DNA from: Bradyrhizobium acaciae
Lineage (GTDB): Bacteria; Pseudomonadota; Alphaproteobacteria; Rhizobiales; Xanthobacteraceae
DNA: 64,000 bases
NCBI RefSeq assembly: GCF_020889785.1
Contig: NZ_JACMYK010000006.1
Coordinates: 41,001 to 105,000, forward strand
Direction of reading: 5' to 3'
Shown here: positions 44,842 to 53,208 of the stretch, piece by piece
Layout of the letters: every line of letters begins with the position of its first letter
Numbering within the stretch: the stretch's first letter is position 1
Notes under the pieces: model-generated
Told to the model about the DNA's origin: nothing
What the model saw: only the letters and a program-made list of their open reading frames with translations
Databases searched by the model: none
Translations under genes and position numbers: made by a program

Positions 44842-45603
44842 CTAGTTCAACAGGAACCCGCCATCCACCGTCACCACGGTGCCGGTCATGTAGCGCGAGG
44901 CGTTGGAGGCAAGCAGCATGATCGCGCCATCGAGATCGGATTCGGCGCCGACGCGGCGCTGCGGAATCCGCTTTGCAAGGCGCTCGCCCGCCGGCGTCGA
45001 CCAGAAATCGTGGTTCATCTCGGTGTCGATGTAGCCCGGTGCCAGCGCGTTGACGCGGATGTTGTTGCCCGCGAGCTCCAGCGCCATCGCCTTGGTGCCT
45101 TGGATCATGCCGGCCTTGGAGATCGCATAAGGCGAAACCGCTTTCAGCACGCCCTGCCCGAGCACCGAGGCGACGTTGACGATGTTGCCCGGCTGCTTGC
45201 GCAGGATCATCCGCCGCGCCAATTCGGTGGCGAGGAAGTAGGCGCCCTTCAGATTGGCGTTGATGACCGCATCCCAGTCCGCCTCGGTCTGCTCGGTCGA
45301 CAACTTCTCGATCGCGATGCCGGCATTGTTGATCAGGACCGAGACCGGACCGAGCGCGGCTTCTGCGGCGTCGAGCGCTTTCGCAATGCCGGAAATATCC
45401 GCGACGTCCATCTGCACCGCGGCGGCGCGGCCGCCCTTGGCCTTGATCTCGTCCGCGAGGCTTTTCAGCTTCGCGGTCTGGCGCGCTGCCAGCACCACCG
45501 CAGCGCCATGCGCCGCCAGCACACGGGCGAATTGCCGCCCGAGCCCTTGCGAGGCGCCGGTGATGAGGATGATTTCTTTACTGACATCGAATAGGTCGGA
45601 CAT
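44842..45603 (-). CDS. SDR-family NAD(P)-dependent oxidoreductase
   Basis: Classical short-chain dehydrogenase, 253 aa. Cofactor motif TGASQGLG at 15-22, NNAG at 92-95, and the full catalytic set Ser146, Tyr159 and Lys163 (SPYAISKAG). The C-terminal YMTGTVVTVDGGFLLN is typical of FabG-like and beta-hydroxyacyl/alcohol SDRs. AGGAA lies about 7 nt before the ATG at 45603. It is divergent from a CvpA-like gene. Substrate cannot be named; closest style is 3-oxoacyl-ACP reductase or 2-deoxy-gluconate dehydrogenase. Confidence 0.87.
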   Translation of the reverse strand: MSDLFDVSKEIILITGASQGLGRQFARVLAAHGAAVVLAARQTAKLKSLADEIKAKGGRAAAVQMDVADISGIAKALDAAEAALGPVSVLINNAGIAIEKLSTEQTEADWDAVINANLKGAYFLATELARRMILRKQPGNIVNVASVLGQGVLKAVSPYAISKAGMIQGTKAMALELAGNNIRVNALAPGYIDTEMNHDFWSTPAGERLAKRIPQRRVGAESDLDGAIMLLASNASRYMTGTVVTVDGGFLLN

Positions 45604-45710
45604 CGACAGGTTCCTGGATTGAAGCGGACGATTGATAGCTACAATTGTCCCTGATGTAAGCAGGTTTGATCAACCAGGGCACCGCAGGAGATTGGGCAGG
45701 ACCTGCTTCC

Positions 45711-46226
45711 ATGAACCTCTTCGACCTTGCCGTGACCATCGGGTTGCTGTTCGCGGTCGTGACCGGTTTCACGACCGGCCTGTTGCGCAGCGCGGTCACC
45801 ATCCTTGCCTATCTCGTTGCCATGCCGCTCGCGGTCGCGGTGCTGGCGATGATCGGGCCCCACATCGCGACGCTGCCGTCCTCGCCGTTTCCGCCCAACG
45901 GGGTGCTGCTGTTCGCCCTCTTCCTGCTGATCGGCGTCATCCTCGGAAAAATGGCACGGACAATGCTCGACGACACCATCGGCTCGGAGATCGGGATCGG
46001 CGACCGCCTCGGCGGCGCGCTGCTCGGCGCCATCAGGGTCGGCCTCGTCGTGACCACACTGGTGCTGGTGTTCGATCAGCTGGTGCCGCTGGCCCGGCAG
46101 CCGCAATTCCTCAACGGATCGCAATTGCGGCCGTTGTTCTCCGCGGCTGGACAAGCCGGATTCCGGTCGTTGCCGCCCGAAGCCACCATGGCGATCGAGC
46201 GATTGCGGCGCGAGCAGCGAATATAA
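45711..46226 (+). CDS. CvpA-family membrane protein
   Basis: A 171-residue membrane protein with four hydrophobic segments, consistent with the CvpA/colicin V production family: MNLFDLAVTIGLLFAVVTGF, then a GLLRSAVTILAYLVAM segment, LLFALFLLIGVILGKMAR, and GALLGAIRVGLVVTTLVLVF. The conserved F-x-G-x-x-R type sequence appears as GFTTGLLRS. ATG 45711 is favoured over an upstream ATG because the first membrane segment begins there and CAGGA is close. Function in this group is not established. Confidence 0.7.
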   Translation: MNLFDLAVTIGLLFAVVTGFTTGLLRSAVTILAYLVAMPLAVAVLAMIGPHIATLPSSPFPPNGVLLFALFLLIGVILGKMARTMLDDTIGSEIGIGDRLGGALLGAIRVGLVVTTLVLVFDQLVPLARQPQFLNGSQLRPLFSAAGQAGFRSLPPEATMAIERLRREQRI

Positions 46227-46457
46227 AGCGTTTTCGAGCGAAGTGGATACCGGTTCGCGTGAAGAAAACGCGTCAAAAATCAGAGCACCGTTCGGGTTCA
46301 ATCGGAACGAAAGAGGCCTCTCCGATCTCGCTCACCCGCCTGTTCCGACCCGGCATGCACTTATGCATTGCACGTCCCTTACCGGCGCCCCCGAGCTTGG
46401 CTAGACTGCCGCCATCGAACCTTTACAAACCAACCCGACATCACAGGGAGCGAACTC

Positions 46458-47240
46458 GTGGATCTTGGAATCAAAGGCCGCCGCGCCATCGTCTGCGCAT
46501 CGAGCAAGGGACTGGGCCGCGCCTGCGCGATCGCGCTCGCCAATGAGGGGGTGCATGTCACGCTGACGGCGCGCGGCGCCGAGGCGCTGAAGCAGACCGC
46601 CGACGAGATCCGTAAAGGCCATCCCGGCATCACCGTCACCGAGATCGTCGGCGACATCACGACCCCGGCAGGGCGCGAAGCCGTGCTCAAAGCCTGCCCC
46701 GATCCGGACATCCTGATCAACAATGCCGGCGGCCCGCCGCCCGGCGATTTCCGCAACTGGACTCGCGACGACTGGATCAAGGCGATCGACGCCAACATGC
46801 TGACGCCGATCGAGCTGATCAAGGCGACCGTCGACGGCATGATGGCGCGCAAGTTCGGCCGCATCGTCAACATCACCTCGGCAGCGGTGAAGGCGCCGAT
46901 CGAAATTCTCGGCCTGTCCAACGGCGCCCGCGCCGGCCTCACCGGCTTCGTCGCCGGCCTGTCGCGCAAGACCGTGATCAACAACGTCACCATCAACGGC
47001 CTGCTGCCGGGCCCGTTCGACACCGACCGCCTTCGCGGCACCGCCAAGCCTGAGGCTGAAAAGCGCGGCATCTCGGCCGACCAGGTCTTGACCGAGCGCG
47101 CGAAGCTCAATCCCGCCGGCCGCTTCGGCCGTCCCGACGAGTTCGGCTATGCCTGCGCGTTCCTGTGCGGCGACAAGGCCGGCTTCATCACCGGGCAGAA
47201 CATCCTGCTCGATGGCGGTGCCTTCCCGGGCACGTTATGA
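46458..47240 (+). CDS. SDR-family protein with substituted catalytic Tyr/Lys
   Basis: Short-chain dehydrogenase/reductase fold, 260 aa, starting at a GTG (46458) with GGGAG upstream. The cofactor motif is CASSKGLG and NNAGG is present. The active-site stretch reads NITSAAVKAPIEILGLSNG ending ARAG: Ser141 is kept, but the Tyr position (13 residues on) is Ser154 and the Lys position is Arg158. A subgroup of SDRs annotated as FabG-like has this change and its reaction is unclear. The C-terminal FITGQNILLDGGAFPG is normal. The stop overlaps the next start as ATGA, coupling it to the quinone oxidoreductase. Confidence 0.82.
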   Translation: MDLGIKGRRAIVCASSKGLGRACAIALANEGVHVTLTARGAEALKQTADEIRKGHPGITVTEIVGDITTPAGREAVLKACPDPDILINNAGGPPPGDFRNWTRDDWIKAIDANMLTPIELIKATVDGMMARKFGRIVNITSAAVKAPIEILGLSNGARAGLTGFVAGLSRKTVINNVTINGLLPGPFDTDRLRGTAKPEAEKRGISADQVLTERAKLNPAGRFGRPDEFGYACAFLCGDKAGFITGQNILLDGGAFPGTL

Positions 47241-48226
47241 GAGCTGTTTGGTACGAACGAACCGGCGCGGCGCCGACGGTGCTCACCGTCGGCGAGATGC
47301 CGACGCCCGAGGCTGCGCCCGGCGAAGTCCGGGTACGCCTCGAGGCCTCCGGCGTCAATCCGGCCGATGTCGGCCGCCGCAGCGGCAACTATCGCGCGAT
47401 GGAATTTCCACGCGTGATCCCAAACAGCGACGGCGCGGGAATCATCGACCAGGTCGGTGAAGGCGTCACCCGCTTTGCGGTCGGCGACCGCGTCTGGCTG
47501 TTCAACGGCCAGCGCAACGGCCGCGCCTTCGGCACCGCGGCCGAATACATCACGCTTGCCGATTATCTGGTGACGCCGCTGCCGCAGGACGTCTCGTTCG
47601 CGGCTGGGGCGACCCTCGGCATTCCCTGCATGACGGCGTGGTGCGCGCTGTTTGCCGACGGCCCGATCGCGGGGCAAACGGTGCTGGTCACCGGCGGCGC
47701 CGGCGCGGTCGGCCATTACGCCGTGCAACTTGCCAAATGGGGCGGCGCGCGCGCGATCGCGACGGTGAGCTCGGAGGTCAAGGACGTCGAGGCGCGGCTT
47801 GCCGGCGCCGACACCGTCGTCAACTACCGGACCGAGGACGTCGTCGCCAAGGTGATGGCCTTCACCGAGAACCGCGGCGTCGACCGTGTGATCGACGTCG
47901 ATTTCGGCGGCAACCTTGCGACCACGCTGAAGCTCATGGCGACGAACTCGACGATCGCGGTCTATGCCACCAACGGCAACCGGACGCCTGTGCTGCCGGT
48001 GCGCGAATTGATGGAGAAGTGCATCACGCTGCGCTCGCTGGTGCTGTTCGCACTGCCGCCGCCGCTGCTCGTGGCCGCGCAGGCCGACATCACGAAGTGG
48101 CTGCAATCAGGCACGCGCGTGCACAACATCGCCGGGCAATTCGCCCTGGCCGAGACCGCCGACGCCCATCTCGCGGTCGAGAAGGGCGACAAGATCGGCA
48201 CCGTGATCGTCGACTGCGCGCGATAG
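47237..48226 (+). CDS. NADPH:quinone oxidoreductase (zeta-crystallin-like MDR family)
   Basis: Medium-chain reductase, 329 aa, without zinc-site cysteines. It opens MRAVWYERTGAAPTVLTVGE and has the quinone-reductase segments RLEASGVNPADVGRRSGNY and NSDGAGIIDQVGEGV. The nucleotide motif is VTGGAGAVGHYAVQLAKWGG, followed by ADTVVNYRTEDV. The end GKIGTV-type sequence is GDKIGTVIVDCAR. The ATG overlaps the SDR stop (ATGA). It probably reduces quinones or enones with NADPH; the exact substrate is unknown. Confidence 0.87.
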   Translation: MRAVWYERTGAAPTVLTVGEMPTPEAAPGEVRVRLEASGVNPADVGRRSGNYRAMEFPRVIPNSDGAGIIDQVGEGVTRFAVGDRVWLFNGQRNGRAFGTAAEYITLADYLVTPLPQDVSFAAGATLGIPCMTAWCALFADGPIAGQTVLVTGGAGAVGHYAVQLAKWGGARAIATVSSEVKDVEARLAGADTVVNYRTEDVVAKVMAFTENRGVDRVIDVDFGGNLATTLKLMATNSTIAVYATNGNRTPVLPVRELMEKCITLRSLVLFALPPPLLVAAQADITKWLQSGTRVHNIAGQFALAETADAHLAVEKGDKIGTVIVDCAR

Positions 48227-48232
48227 CGACAT

Positions 48233-48646
48233 TTACTGGATCGGCGTGATGCGCTCATCGCTTGGCGCAAGGCCGAACTCGTCGAGCCCTTCGGCAAGGA
48301 AATCGCCGAGCATCGGCTCGCCCAGCAGATAGCTCGCGGTGCGGCCATTGCGGCCGCGCGCGGCTTCGCGGCGCAGATCGGCCCATTCCTCGATCGTGGC
48401 GTCGCCGCGGCCGAGCCGCATCAACGCGACGAGGTCGACCTGCTCGTCCTCGCTCAGCGCGTTAATGAAGCCGGTGATCTCGCGTGCGACCGGATCGCTG
48501 CCATCATCCTCCAGCACGTCGATCATCTCGTCATCCGTGCCGTTTGAGCCGGAGTCCGGATCGACGATCTCCTCCTTGACGTCGAATTCCCGCGCTTTCT
48601 CGATCAAGAAGCCAACCTTTTCAGGGGAAATTGTGAGTTCCGGCAT
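48233..48646 (-). CDS. DUF3775 family protein
   Basis: A 137-residue acidic protein that matches the DUF3775 pattern common in Bradyrhizobium: MPELTISPEKVGFLIEKARE at the start, EITGFINALSEDEQVDLVAL in the middle and RTASYLLGEPMLGDFLAEGL at the end. AAGGAG lies about 7 nt upstream of the ATG at 48646, and the upstream frame extension is not family sequence. Function unknown. It is divergent from the MBL-fold gene at 48766 and converges with the quinone oxidoreductase. Confidence 0.82.
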   Translation of the reverse strand: MPELTISPEKVGFLIEKAREFDVKEEIVDPDSGSNGTDDEMIDVLEDDGSDPVAREITGFINALSEDEQVDLVALMRLGRGDATIEEWADLRREAARGRNGRTASYLLGEPMLGDFLAEGLDEFGLAPSDERITPIQ

Positions 48647-48765
48647 TCGCGCACTCCTTCGTCCAACGAGGCGGTAACGCAGAAGGCGCCGACTTGATCC
48701 ATTGCGTCGGCGCGCGGAAACCCGCATGGTCCAGCGAGAGAACAAAAAAGCAGAGGGCACGCCGC

Positions 48766-49614
48766 ATGCAATGGACGATCGGCAAGGTCAAGATCACAAA
48801 AGTCGTCGAGCTCGAGACCGTCGGCAGCACGCGCTTCATCCTGCCGCTGGCCGGCCGGGAAGATATCCAGAGCCTGCCCTGGCTGACCCCGCATTTCGCC
48901 AATGAGGATGGCCGGCTGAAAATGTCGATCCATTCGCTGCTGGTGGAAACGCCGGAGCATCGCATCATCGTCGACACCGGGCTCGGCAACGACAAGCAGG
49001 GCCGCAACGTGCCGACCTGGAACAACCGCAGCGATCCGTTCCTGGAAAAACTGACCGCGGCCGGATTTGCCCCTGACAGCATCGACACCGTGCTGTGCAC
49101 GCATCTGCATGTCGATCATGTCGGTTGGAACACGAAACTCGCCGGCGGCAAATGGGTGCCGACCTTCGCCAACGCGCGTTACGTATTTGGCAGGACTGAA
49201 TACGAGCACTGGCGCGACCACAGCGACGATAGCGCGCATGCCGCCGTGTTCGCCGACTCGGTGAAGCCGATCGCGGATGCCGGCAAGGCCGAGCTGGTGC
49301 CGAGCGATCACCGCCTGACCGAGGAGATCACGCTGATCCCGACGCCGGGTCACAGCCCCGGCCATATGAGCATCCACATCAAGTCCGCTGGCGAGGAAGG
49401 GCTGCTGACCGGCGACGTCGCGCATCATCCCTGCCAGATGTATCATCTCGACTGGTCGTCGACTGCGGATTCCGACCAGAAGCAATCGGCCGCGACGCGG
49501 CGCGAGCTGTTCTCGCGCTTTGCCGATACGCCGACGCTGGTGATCGGCGGCCATTTCGATGCCGGCCACATCAAGCGCGACGGCGACGCCTTCAGGTTCA
49601 TCGCGCTGGGATGA
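48766..49614 (+). CDS. MBL-fold metallo-hydrolase
   Basis: Metallo-beta-lactamase-fold hydrolase, 282 aa. The zinc motif is THLHVDHVGW (His113, His115, Asp117, His118); further metal ligands are the His in PGHSPGHMS, an Asp in LTGDVAHHP and the His in GGHFDAGH. The substrate-facing segment VDTGLGNDKQGRNVPTWNN resembles lactonase/AhlD-like and flavin-independent family members. AGAGGG precedes the ATG. It is a paralogue of the protein at 51590, with the block CTHLHVDHVGWNT shared, and the two bracket an FAH hydrolase and a GST. Function as lactonase or thioester hydrolase is only a guess. Confidence 0.85.
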   Translation: MQWTIGKVKITKVVELETVGSTRFILPLAGREDIQSLPWLTPHFANEDGRLKMSIHSLLVETPEHRIIVDTGLGNDKQGRNVPTWNNRSDPFLEKLTAAGFAPDSIDTVLCTHLHVDHVGWNTKLAGGKWVPTFANARYVFGRTEYEHWRDHSDDSAHAAVFADSVKPIADAGKAELVPSDHRLTEEITLIPTPGHSPGHMSIHIKSAGEEGLLTGDVAHHPCQMYHLDWSSTADSDQKQSAATRRELFSRFADTPTLVIGGHFDAGHIKRDGDAFRFIALG

Positions 49615-49754
49615 TCGGCCCGAACCGGCCTTGAAATAAGGCTTGGCAGCAATGCAGCGCCCTCATGGCGGTTGAATTTCCGCCCGCGCTGTTCCATGAA
49701 GCGTGTCGAGGTATACCAGTAACAATCCTCAAGACACCGTAGGGAGTGATCAAC

Positions 49755-50597
49755 ATGAAGCTTGTTCGTTATGGCGAAAAGGGTGCGGAAAAGCCCGGGC
49801 TGATCGATAAATCCGGCCAGCTCCGCGACCTCTCGGCGCATCTGAAGGACCTGACGGGCGACGCCTATTCGCCGGAACAGCTGAAGAAGCTTGCTGCCCT
49901 CGATCCCGCCTCCCTGCCCGCCGTCTCCGGCAAGCCGCGCTTCGGCGCCCCGGTCACCGGCATCTCGAAATTCGTCGCGATCGGCCTCAACTATTCCGAC
50001 CACGCCAAGGAAACCGGCGCCGCGATCCCGACTGAACCGATCATCTTCATGAAGGCGAATACCTCGCTGTCCGGCCCGAACGATGCGGTCGAGAAGCCGC
50101 GCGGCTCGACCAAGCTCGACTGGGAAGTCGAGATCGCCGCGATCATCGGCACCCGCGCCAAGTACGTCTCGGAAGCCGACGCGCTGAACCACGTCGCCGG
50201 TTATTGCGTCTGTAACGACGTCTCCGAGCGCAACTTCCAGACCGAGCGCCTCGGACAGTGGACCAAGGGCAAGTCGCACGACACGTTCGGTCCGGTCGGC
50301 CCGTGGCTCGTCACCAAGGACGAAATCGCCGACGTGCAGAACCTGTCGATGTGGCTCGACGTCAACGGCCAGCGCCGCCAGACCGGCTCGACCAAGACCA
50401 TGATCTTCACGATGGCGAAGTGCATCTCCTACGTCTCGCAGTTCATGACGCTGCTGCCTGGTGACATCATCACGACCGGCACCCCGCCCGGCGTCGGTCT
50501 CGGCATGAAGCCGCCGACCTTCCTCAACGTCGGCGACGTCGTGACGCTCGGCATCGAAGGCCTCGGCGAGCAGCGCCAGGAAATCGTCGCGGCGTGA
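49755..50597 (+). CDS. Fumarylacetoacetate-hydrolase (FAH) family protein
   Basis: A 280-residue C-C bond hydrolase of the FAH superfamily. The metal site is visible as DWEVEIAAIIG (Glu124, Glu126) and CVCNDVSERNFQ (Asp155), and the substrate region as LNYSDHAKETG and IIFMKANTSLSGPND. The C-terminal TTGTPPGVGLGMKPP is the FAH signature. ATG at 49755 is preferred over GTG at 49746 by spacing to GGGAG. Relatives act as fumarylpyruvate hydrolase, oxaloacetate decarboxylase or 2-keto-4-pentenoate hydratase. Next to a GST-fold gene, a gentisate-type aromatic pathway role is conceivable. Confidence 0.88.
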   Translation: MKLVRYGEKGAEKPGLIDKSGQLRDLSAHLKDLTGDAYSPEQLKKLAALDPASLPAVSGKPRFGAPVTGISKFVAIGLNYSDHAKETGAAIPTEPIIFMKANTSLSGPNDAVEKPRGSTKLDWEVEIAAIIGTRAKYVSEADALNHVAGYCVCNDVSERNFQTERLGQWTKGKSHDTFGPVGPWLVTKDEIADVQNLSMWLDVNGQRRQTGSTKTMIFTMAKCISYVSQFMTLLPGDIITTGTPPGVGLGMKPPTFLNVGDVVTLGIEGLGEQRQEIVAA

Positions 50598-50617
50598 GGC
50601 TCGGCTAGCGCAACCAC

Positions 50618-50705
50618 CGTCATTGCGAGGAGCTATAGCGACGAAGCAATCCATCTTTCCGCGTGTTCGGAAGCAATGGATTGCTTCGCTTCGCTCGCAA
50701 TGACG
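50618..50705. repeat. Intergenic palindromic repeat, family R1 copy 2
   Basis: Arms CGTCATTGCGAGGAGC and GCTCGCAATGACG with inner arms GAAGCAATCCAT/ATGGATTGCTTC form a long hairpin between the FAH and GST genes. It is the same element as at 37231 and 63072, with a different loop. Confidence 0.85.
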
Positions 50706-50746
50706 GAGGTCCAAGACGTATCCCGCGCATTCTCAGAGGTGCATTC

Positions 50747-51361
50747 ATGAAACTCACCTTCTCTCCCGCCTCCCCGTTCGCCCGCAAGGTGCGCATCGCG
50801 GCGATCGAGCTCGGCCTGATCGACAAGATCGAGTTCGTTCCGGCGACCGTTGCGCCCGGTACCGCCAACGACGAATATTCCAAGATCTCGCCGCTGAAGA
50901 AACTGCCGGTGCTGATCCTCGACCATGGCGACGTGATCCTGGATTCCTACGTCATCGTCGAATATCTCAACGAGATCGGCGGCGGCCGGCTGATCCCGGG
51001 CTATGGCCCGCGGCGCTGGCAGCTGAAGACCGATCACTCGCTGCTCAACGGCATGCTCGATTCCATGCTGCTGTGCCGCTATGAGAAGATGGTGCGGCCG
51101 CAGGGCTCGCTGTGGCAGGCCTGGTATGACGATCACTGGAACAGGGCCTGGGCCGGCATGGCGCGGTTCGAGAACCGGCCGGACGTGCTGAACGGCTCGT
51201 CGTTCGACATCGCGCAGATCGGCCTCGTTTGCGTGCTCGGCTATGCCGATTTCCGCTTCGCCGATTGCGGGTGGCGCAAGGCCTATCCCAAGCTCGACGC
51301 CTTCTACCAGAAAATGCTGGAACGGCCGTCGGTGAAGATCTCGGCGTCACCGCCGGCGTAG
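50747..51361 (+). CDS. Glutathione S-transferase family protein
   Basis: A 204-residue GST. The thioredoxin-fold domain begins MKLTFSPASPFARKVRIAAI, with Ser in SPASPF as the likely GSH-activating residue, the cis-Pro in KKLPVLILDHG and the GSH-binding DSYVIVEYL. The C-terminal helical domain contains FDIAQIGLVCVLGYADFRF. AGAGG lies 7 nt before the ATG. It lies between an FAH hydrolase and an MBL-fold hydrolase, suggesting glutathione-dependent isomerisation or conjugate handling. The specific substrate is unknown. Confidence 0.87.
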   Translation: MKLTFSPASPFARKVRIAAIELGLIDKIEFVPATVAPGTANDEYSKISPLKKLPVLILDHGDVILDSYVIVEYLNEIGGGRLIPGYGPRRWQLKTDHSLLNGMLDSMLLCRYEKMVRPQGSLWQAWYDDHWNRAWAGMARFENRPDVLNGSSFDIAQIGLVCVLGYADFRFADCGWRKAYPKLDAFYQKMLERPSVKISASPPA

Positions 51362-51589
51362 CCAAGGCAAAGCGCGGGGAGATTGACGATGCGCGCACGT
51401 CTGCCCGCAGCTGACGTCCCGGCGCGAGCCTTGCACTCGCGCCGGCGATTCCCGATCTCGATCTTGTGATGATGATGACGGCAGCCCGGTACGGCCGGCC
51501 GAACGAAGCCCTTGCGGCGATGGATATCCTCGCCAACATCATCATTCCCGCCGTGCGCGCCGCGCACCGACCTTATCCAAGGAATCACC

Positions 51590-52462
51590 ATGAGCCTGAA
51601 ATTTGCCGCCGGCGATCTCACCATTCATCGCATCGTGGAGGAGGAAGGACTGTTCCTGCCCGCGCACGACATGCTGCCCGGACTGACGCCCGAAGTGCTC
51701 GCCGAGAACCGCGCCTGGATGAAAGCGGCCGGTGCGCTCGACGACAGCGACACGCTGATCCTGGCGTTCCAGTCCTACATCGTGAAGACGCCGCACCACA
51801 CCATTCTGATCGACAGCTGCATCGGCAATGACAAGCCGCGGCCGGGGCGGCCGAGCTGGAACATGAAGACCGACGACAACTATCTGCGCGGCCTCGCGGC
51901 GGCGGGTTTTTCGGTCGGCGACATCGACTATGTGATGTGCACGCATCTGCATGTCGACCATGTCGGCTGGAACACGCGGCTCGAGAACGGCCGCTGGGTG
52001 CCGACCTTCCCGAACGCGCGCTACGTGTTCGACAAGAGCGAGTTCGACTACTGGACCGCGACCAACGCCAAGGCCGAGGTCCCGCCGTTCGTCGACAGCG
52101 TGCTGCCGGTGGTGGAAGCCAAGCGGGCCGAACTGGTCGGCAACGATTTTGCGATCGGCGATCATATGCGCATCCTGCCGACGCCCGGCCACACCCCGGG
52201 CCATGTCGCCTTCACCTTCGGCCGCGGCAAGGATGACGCGGTGTTTGCCGGCGATTTGATGCACTCGCCGATCCAGACGCTCTATCCAGAGCTGTCGCCA
52301 AAGTTCGATGTCGACCCGACGCTGGCGGCAAAAACGCGCCGCAGCTTCCTGGAGCGCTATTGCGACACCGACACGCTGTGCTGCCCCGCGCACTTCCCCT
52401 CGCCGACGGTCGGCAAGATCAGGCGGAAGGGGAACGGGTACGTGTGCGAGACGGTGAAATAG
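51590..52462 (+). CDS. MBL-fold metallo-hydrolase
   Basis: Metallo-beta-lactamase-fold hydrolase, 290 aa, paralogous to the protein at 48766. Zinc motif THLHVDHVGW at His119, His121, Asp123 and His124; other ligands are in PGHTPGHVAF, FAGDLMHSP and CCPAHFPSP. The segment IDSCIGNDKPRPGRPSWN resembles that of its paralogue. AAGGAA precedes the ATG at 51590; a longer frame exists upstream but is not family sequence. Likely a lactone, ester or thioester hydrolase; substrate unknown. Confidence 0.86.
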   Translation: MSLKFAAGDLTIHRIVEEEGLFLPAHDMLPGLTPEVLAENRAWMKAAGALDDSDTLILAFQSYIVKTPHHTILIDSCIGNDKPRPGRPSWNMKTDDNYLRGLAAAGFSVGDIDYVMCTHLHVDHVGWNTRLENGRWVPTFPNARYVFDKSEFDYWTATNAKAEVPPFVDSVLPVVEAKRAELVGNDFAIGDHMRILPTPGHTPGHVAFTFGRGKDDAVFAGDLMHSPIQTLYPELSPKFDVDPTLAAKTRRSFLERYCDTDTLCCPAHFPSPTVGKIRRKGNGYVCETVK

Positions 52463-52519
52463 GCGAACGCTTCACCCTCCCCTGGAAGCCTTCCAGGGGA
52501 GGATAAGAGCGCCGGCCGC

Positions 52520-53062
52520 TCAATCAAACAAGCTCGGCGTGTGGTTCACCACCGCGCCTTCGATCTGCAACATCTTCAGCTTGGTCACGACGCCACCATT
52601 GGCCGAGAAGCCGCCCGGCTTGTTGCCGGCCGCCAGCACCCGGTGGCAGGGCACCACGATCGGGCACGGGTTGCGGCCGAGCGCCTGGCCGACATCGCGC
52701 GACAGCTCGACGCCGCCGAGCTGCTTGGCGATGTCGCCATAGGTCACGGTTTTCCCGGGCGGGATTTTGCGCGCGATGTCGTAGACGCCGCGATTGAACG
52801 CCGGGACGCCGTCGAGATCGAGCACGATGTCGGCGAGGTCGTTCGGCTTGCCGGCGAGCAGCTCGATCATGCCGTCGATCGCATGCTGCACCTCGGCGGG
52901 CGGAGCCGCCTCGGTGACGTCGCCGTTACGCTGGGCAATCCGCTTGCGGGTCTTCTCCTCGGTGCCCATCGGCAGCTGCACGCCGGTGACGCCGTGCTCG
53001 CCCCAGACGACGCCGCAGGCGCCGATCATGGTCTCGAAGATTGCAAAATGCTGGCCGGTCAT
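52520..53062 (-). CDS. ogt: Methylated-DNA-[protein]-cysteine S-methyltransferase
   Basis: DNA repair protein, 180 aa, that removes methyl groups from O6-methylguanine by transfer to its own Cys. The active site is VVPCHRVLAAG with Cys139, and the DNA-recognition helix contains LGRNPCPI. The C-terminal KLKMLQIEGA is standard. The ATG at 53062 has GGGAG 7-8 nt upstream; an ATG at 53086 is an alternative. It lacks the Ada N-terminal zinc domain, so it is Ogt-type and constitutive forms are usual. Divergent from the hydrolase at 53209. Confidence 0.93.
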   Translation of the reverse strand: MTGQHFAIFETMIGACGVVWGEHGVTGVQLPMGTEEKTRKRIAQRNGDVTEAAPPAEVQHAIDGMIELLAGKPNDLADIVLDLDGVPAFNRGVYDIARKIPPGKTVTYGDIAKQLGGVELSRDVGQALGRNPCPIVVPCHRVLAAGNKPGGFSANGGVVTKLKMLQIEGAVVNHTPSLFD

Positions 53063-53208
53063 GGCTCGCTCCCGATGTTCCTTCAATAGCTCACGCGTGA
53101 GCCTGCTGTTGATCTGAAATCTAGGCTTGGAGAATGTTGCTATCCACCCGAATTCCGTGGGAACTTGGGTTAAATCAACAACATCTCCTGCCCTCCGCGA
53201 GCCCCCAA

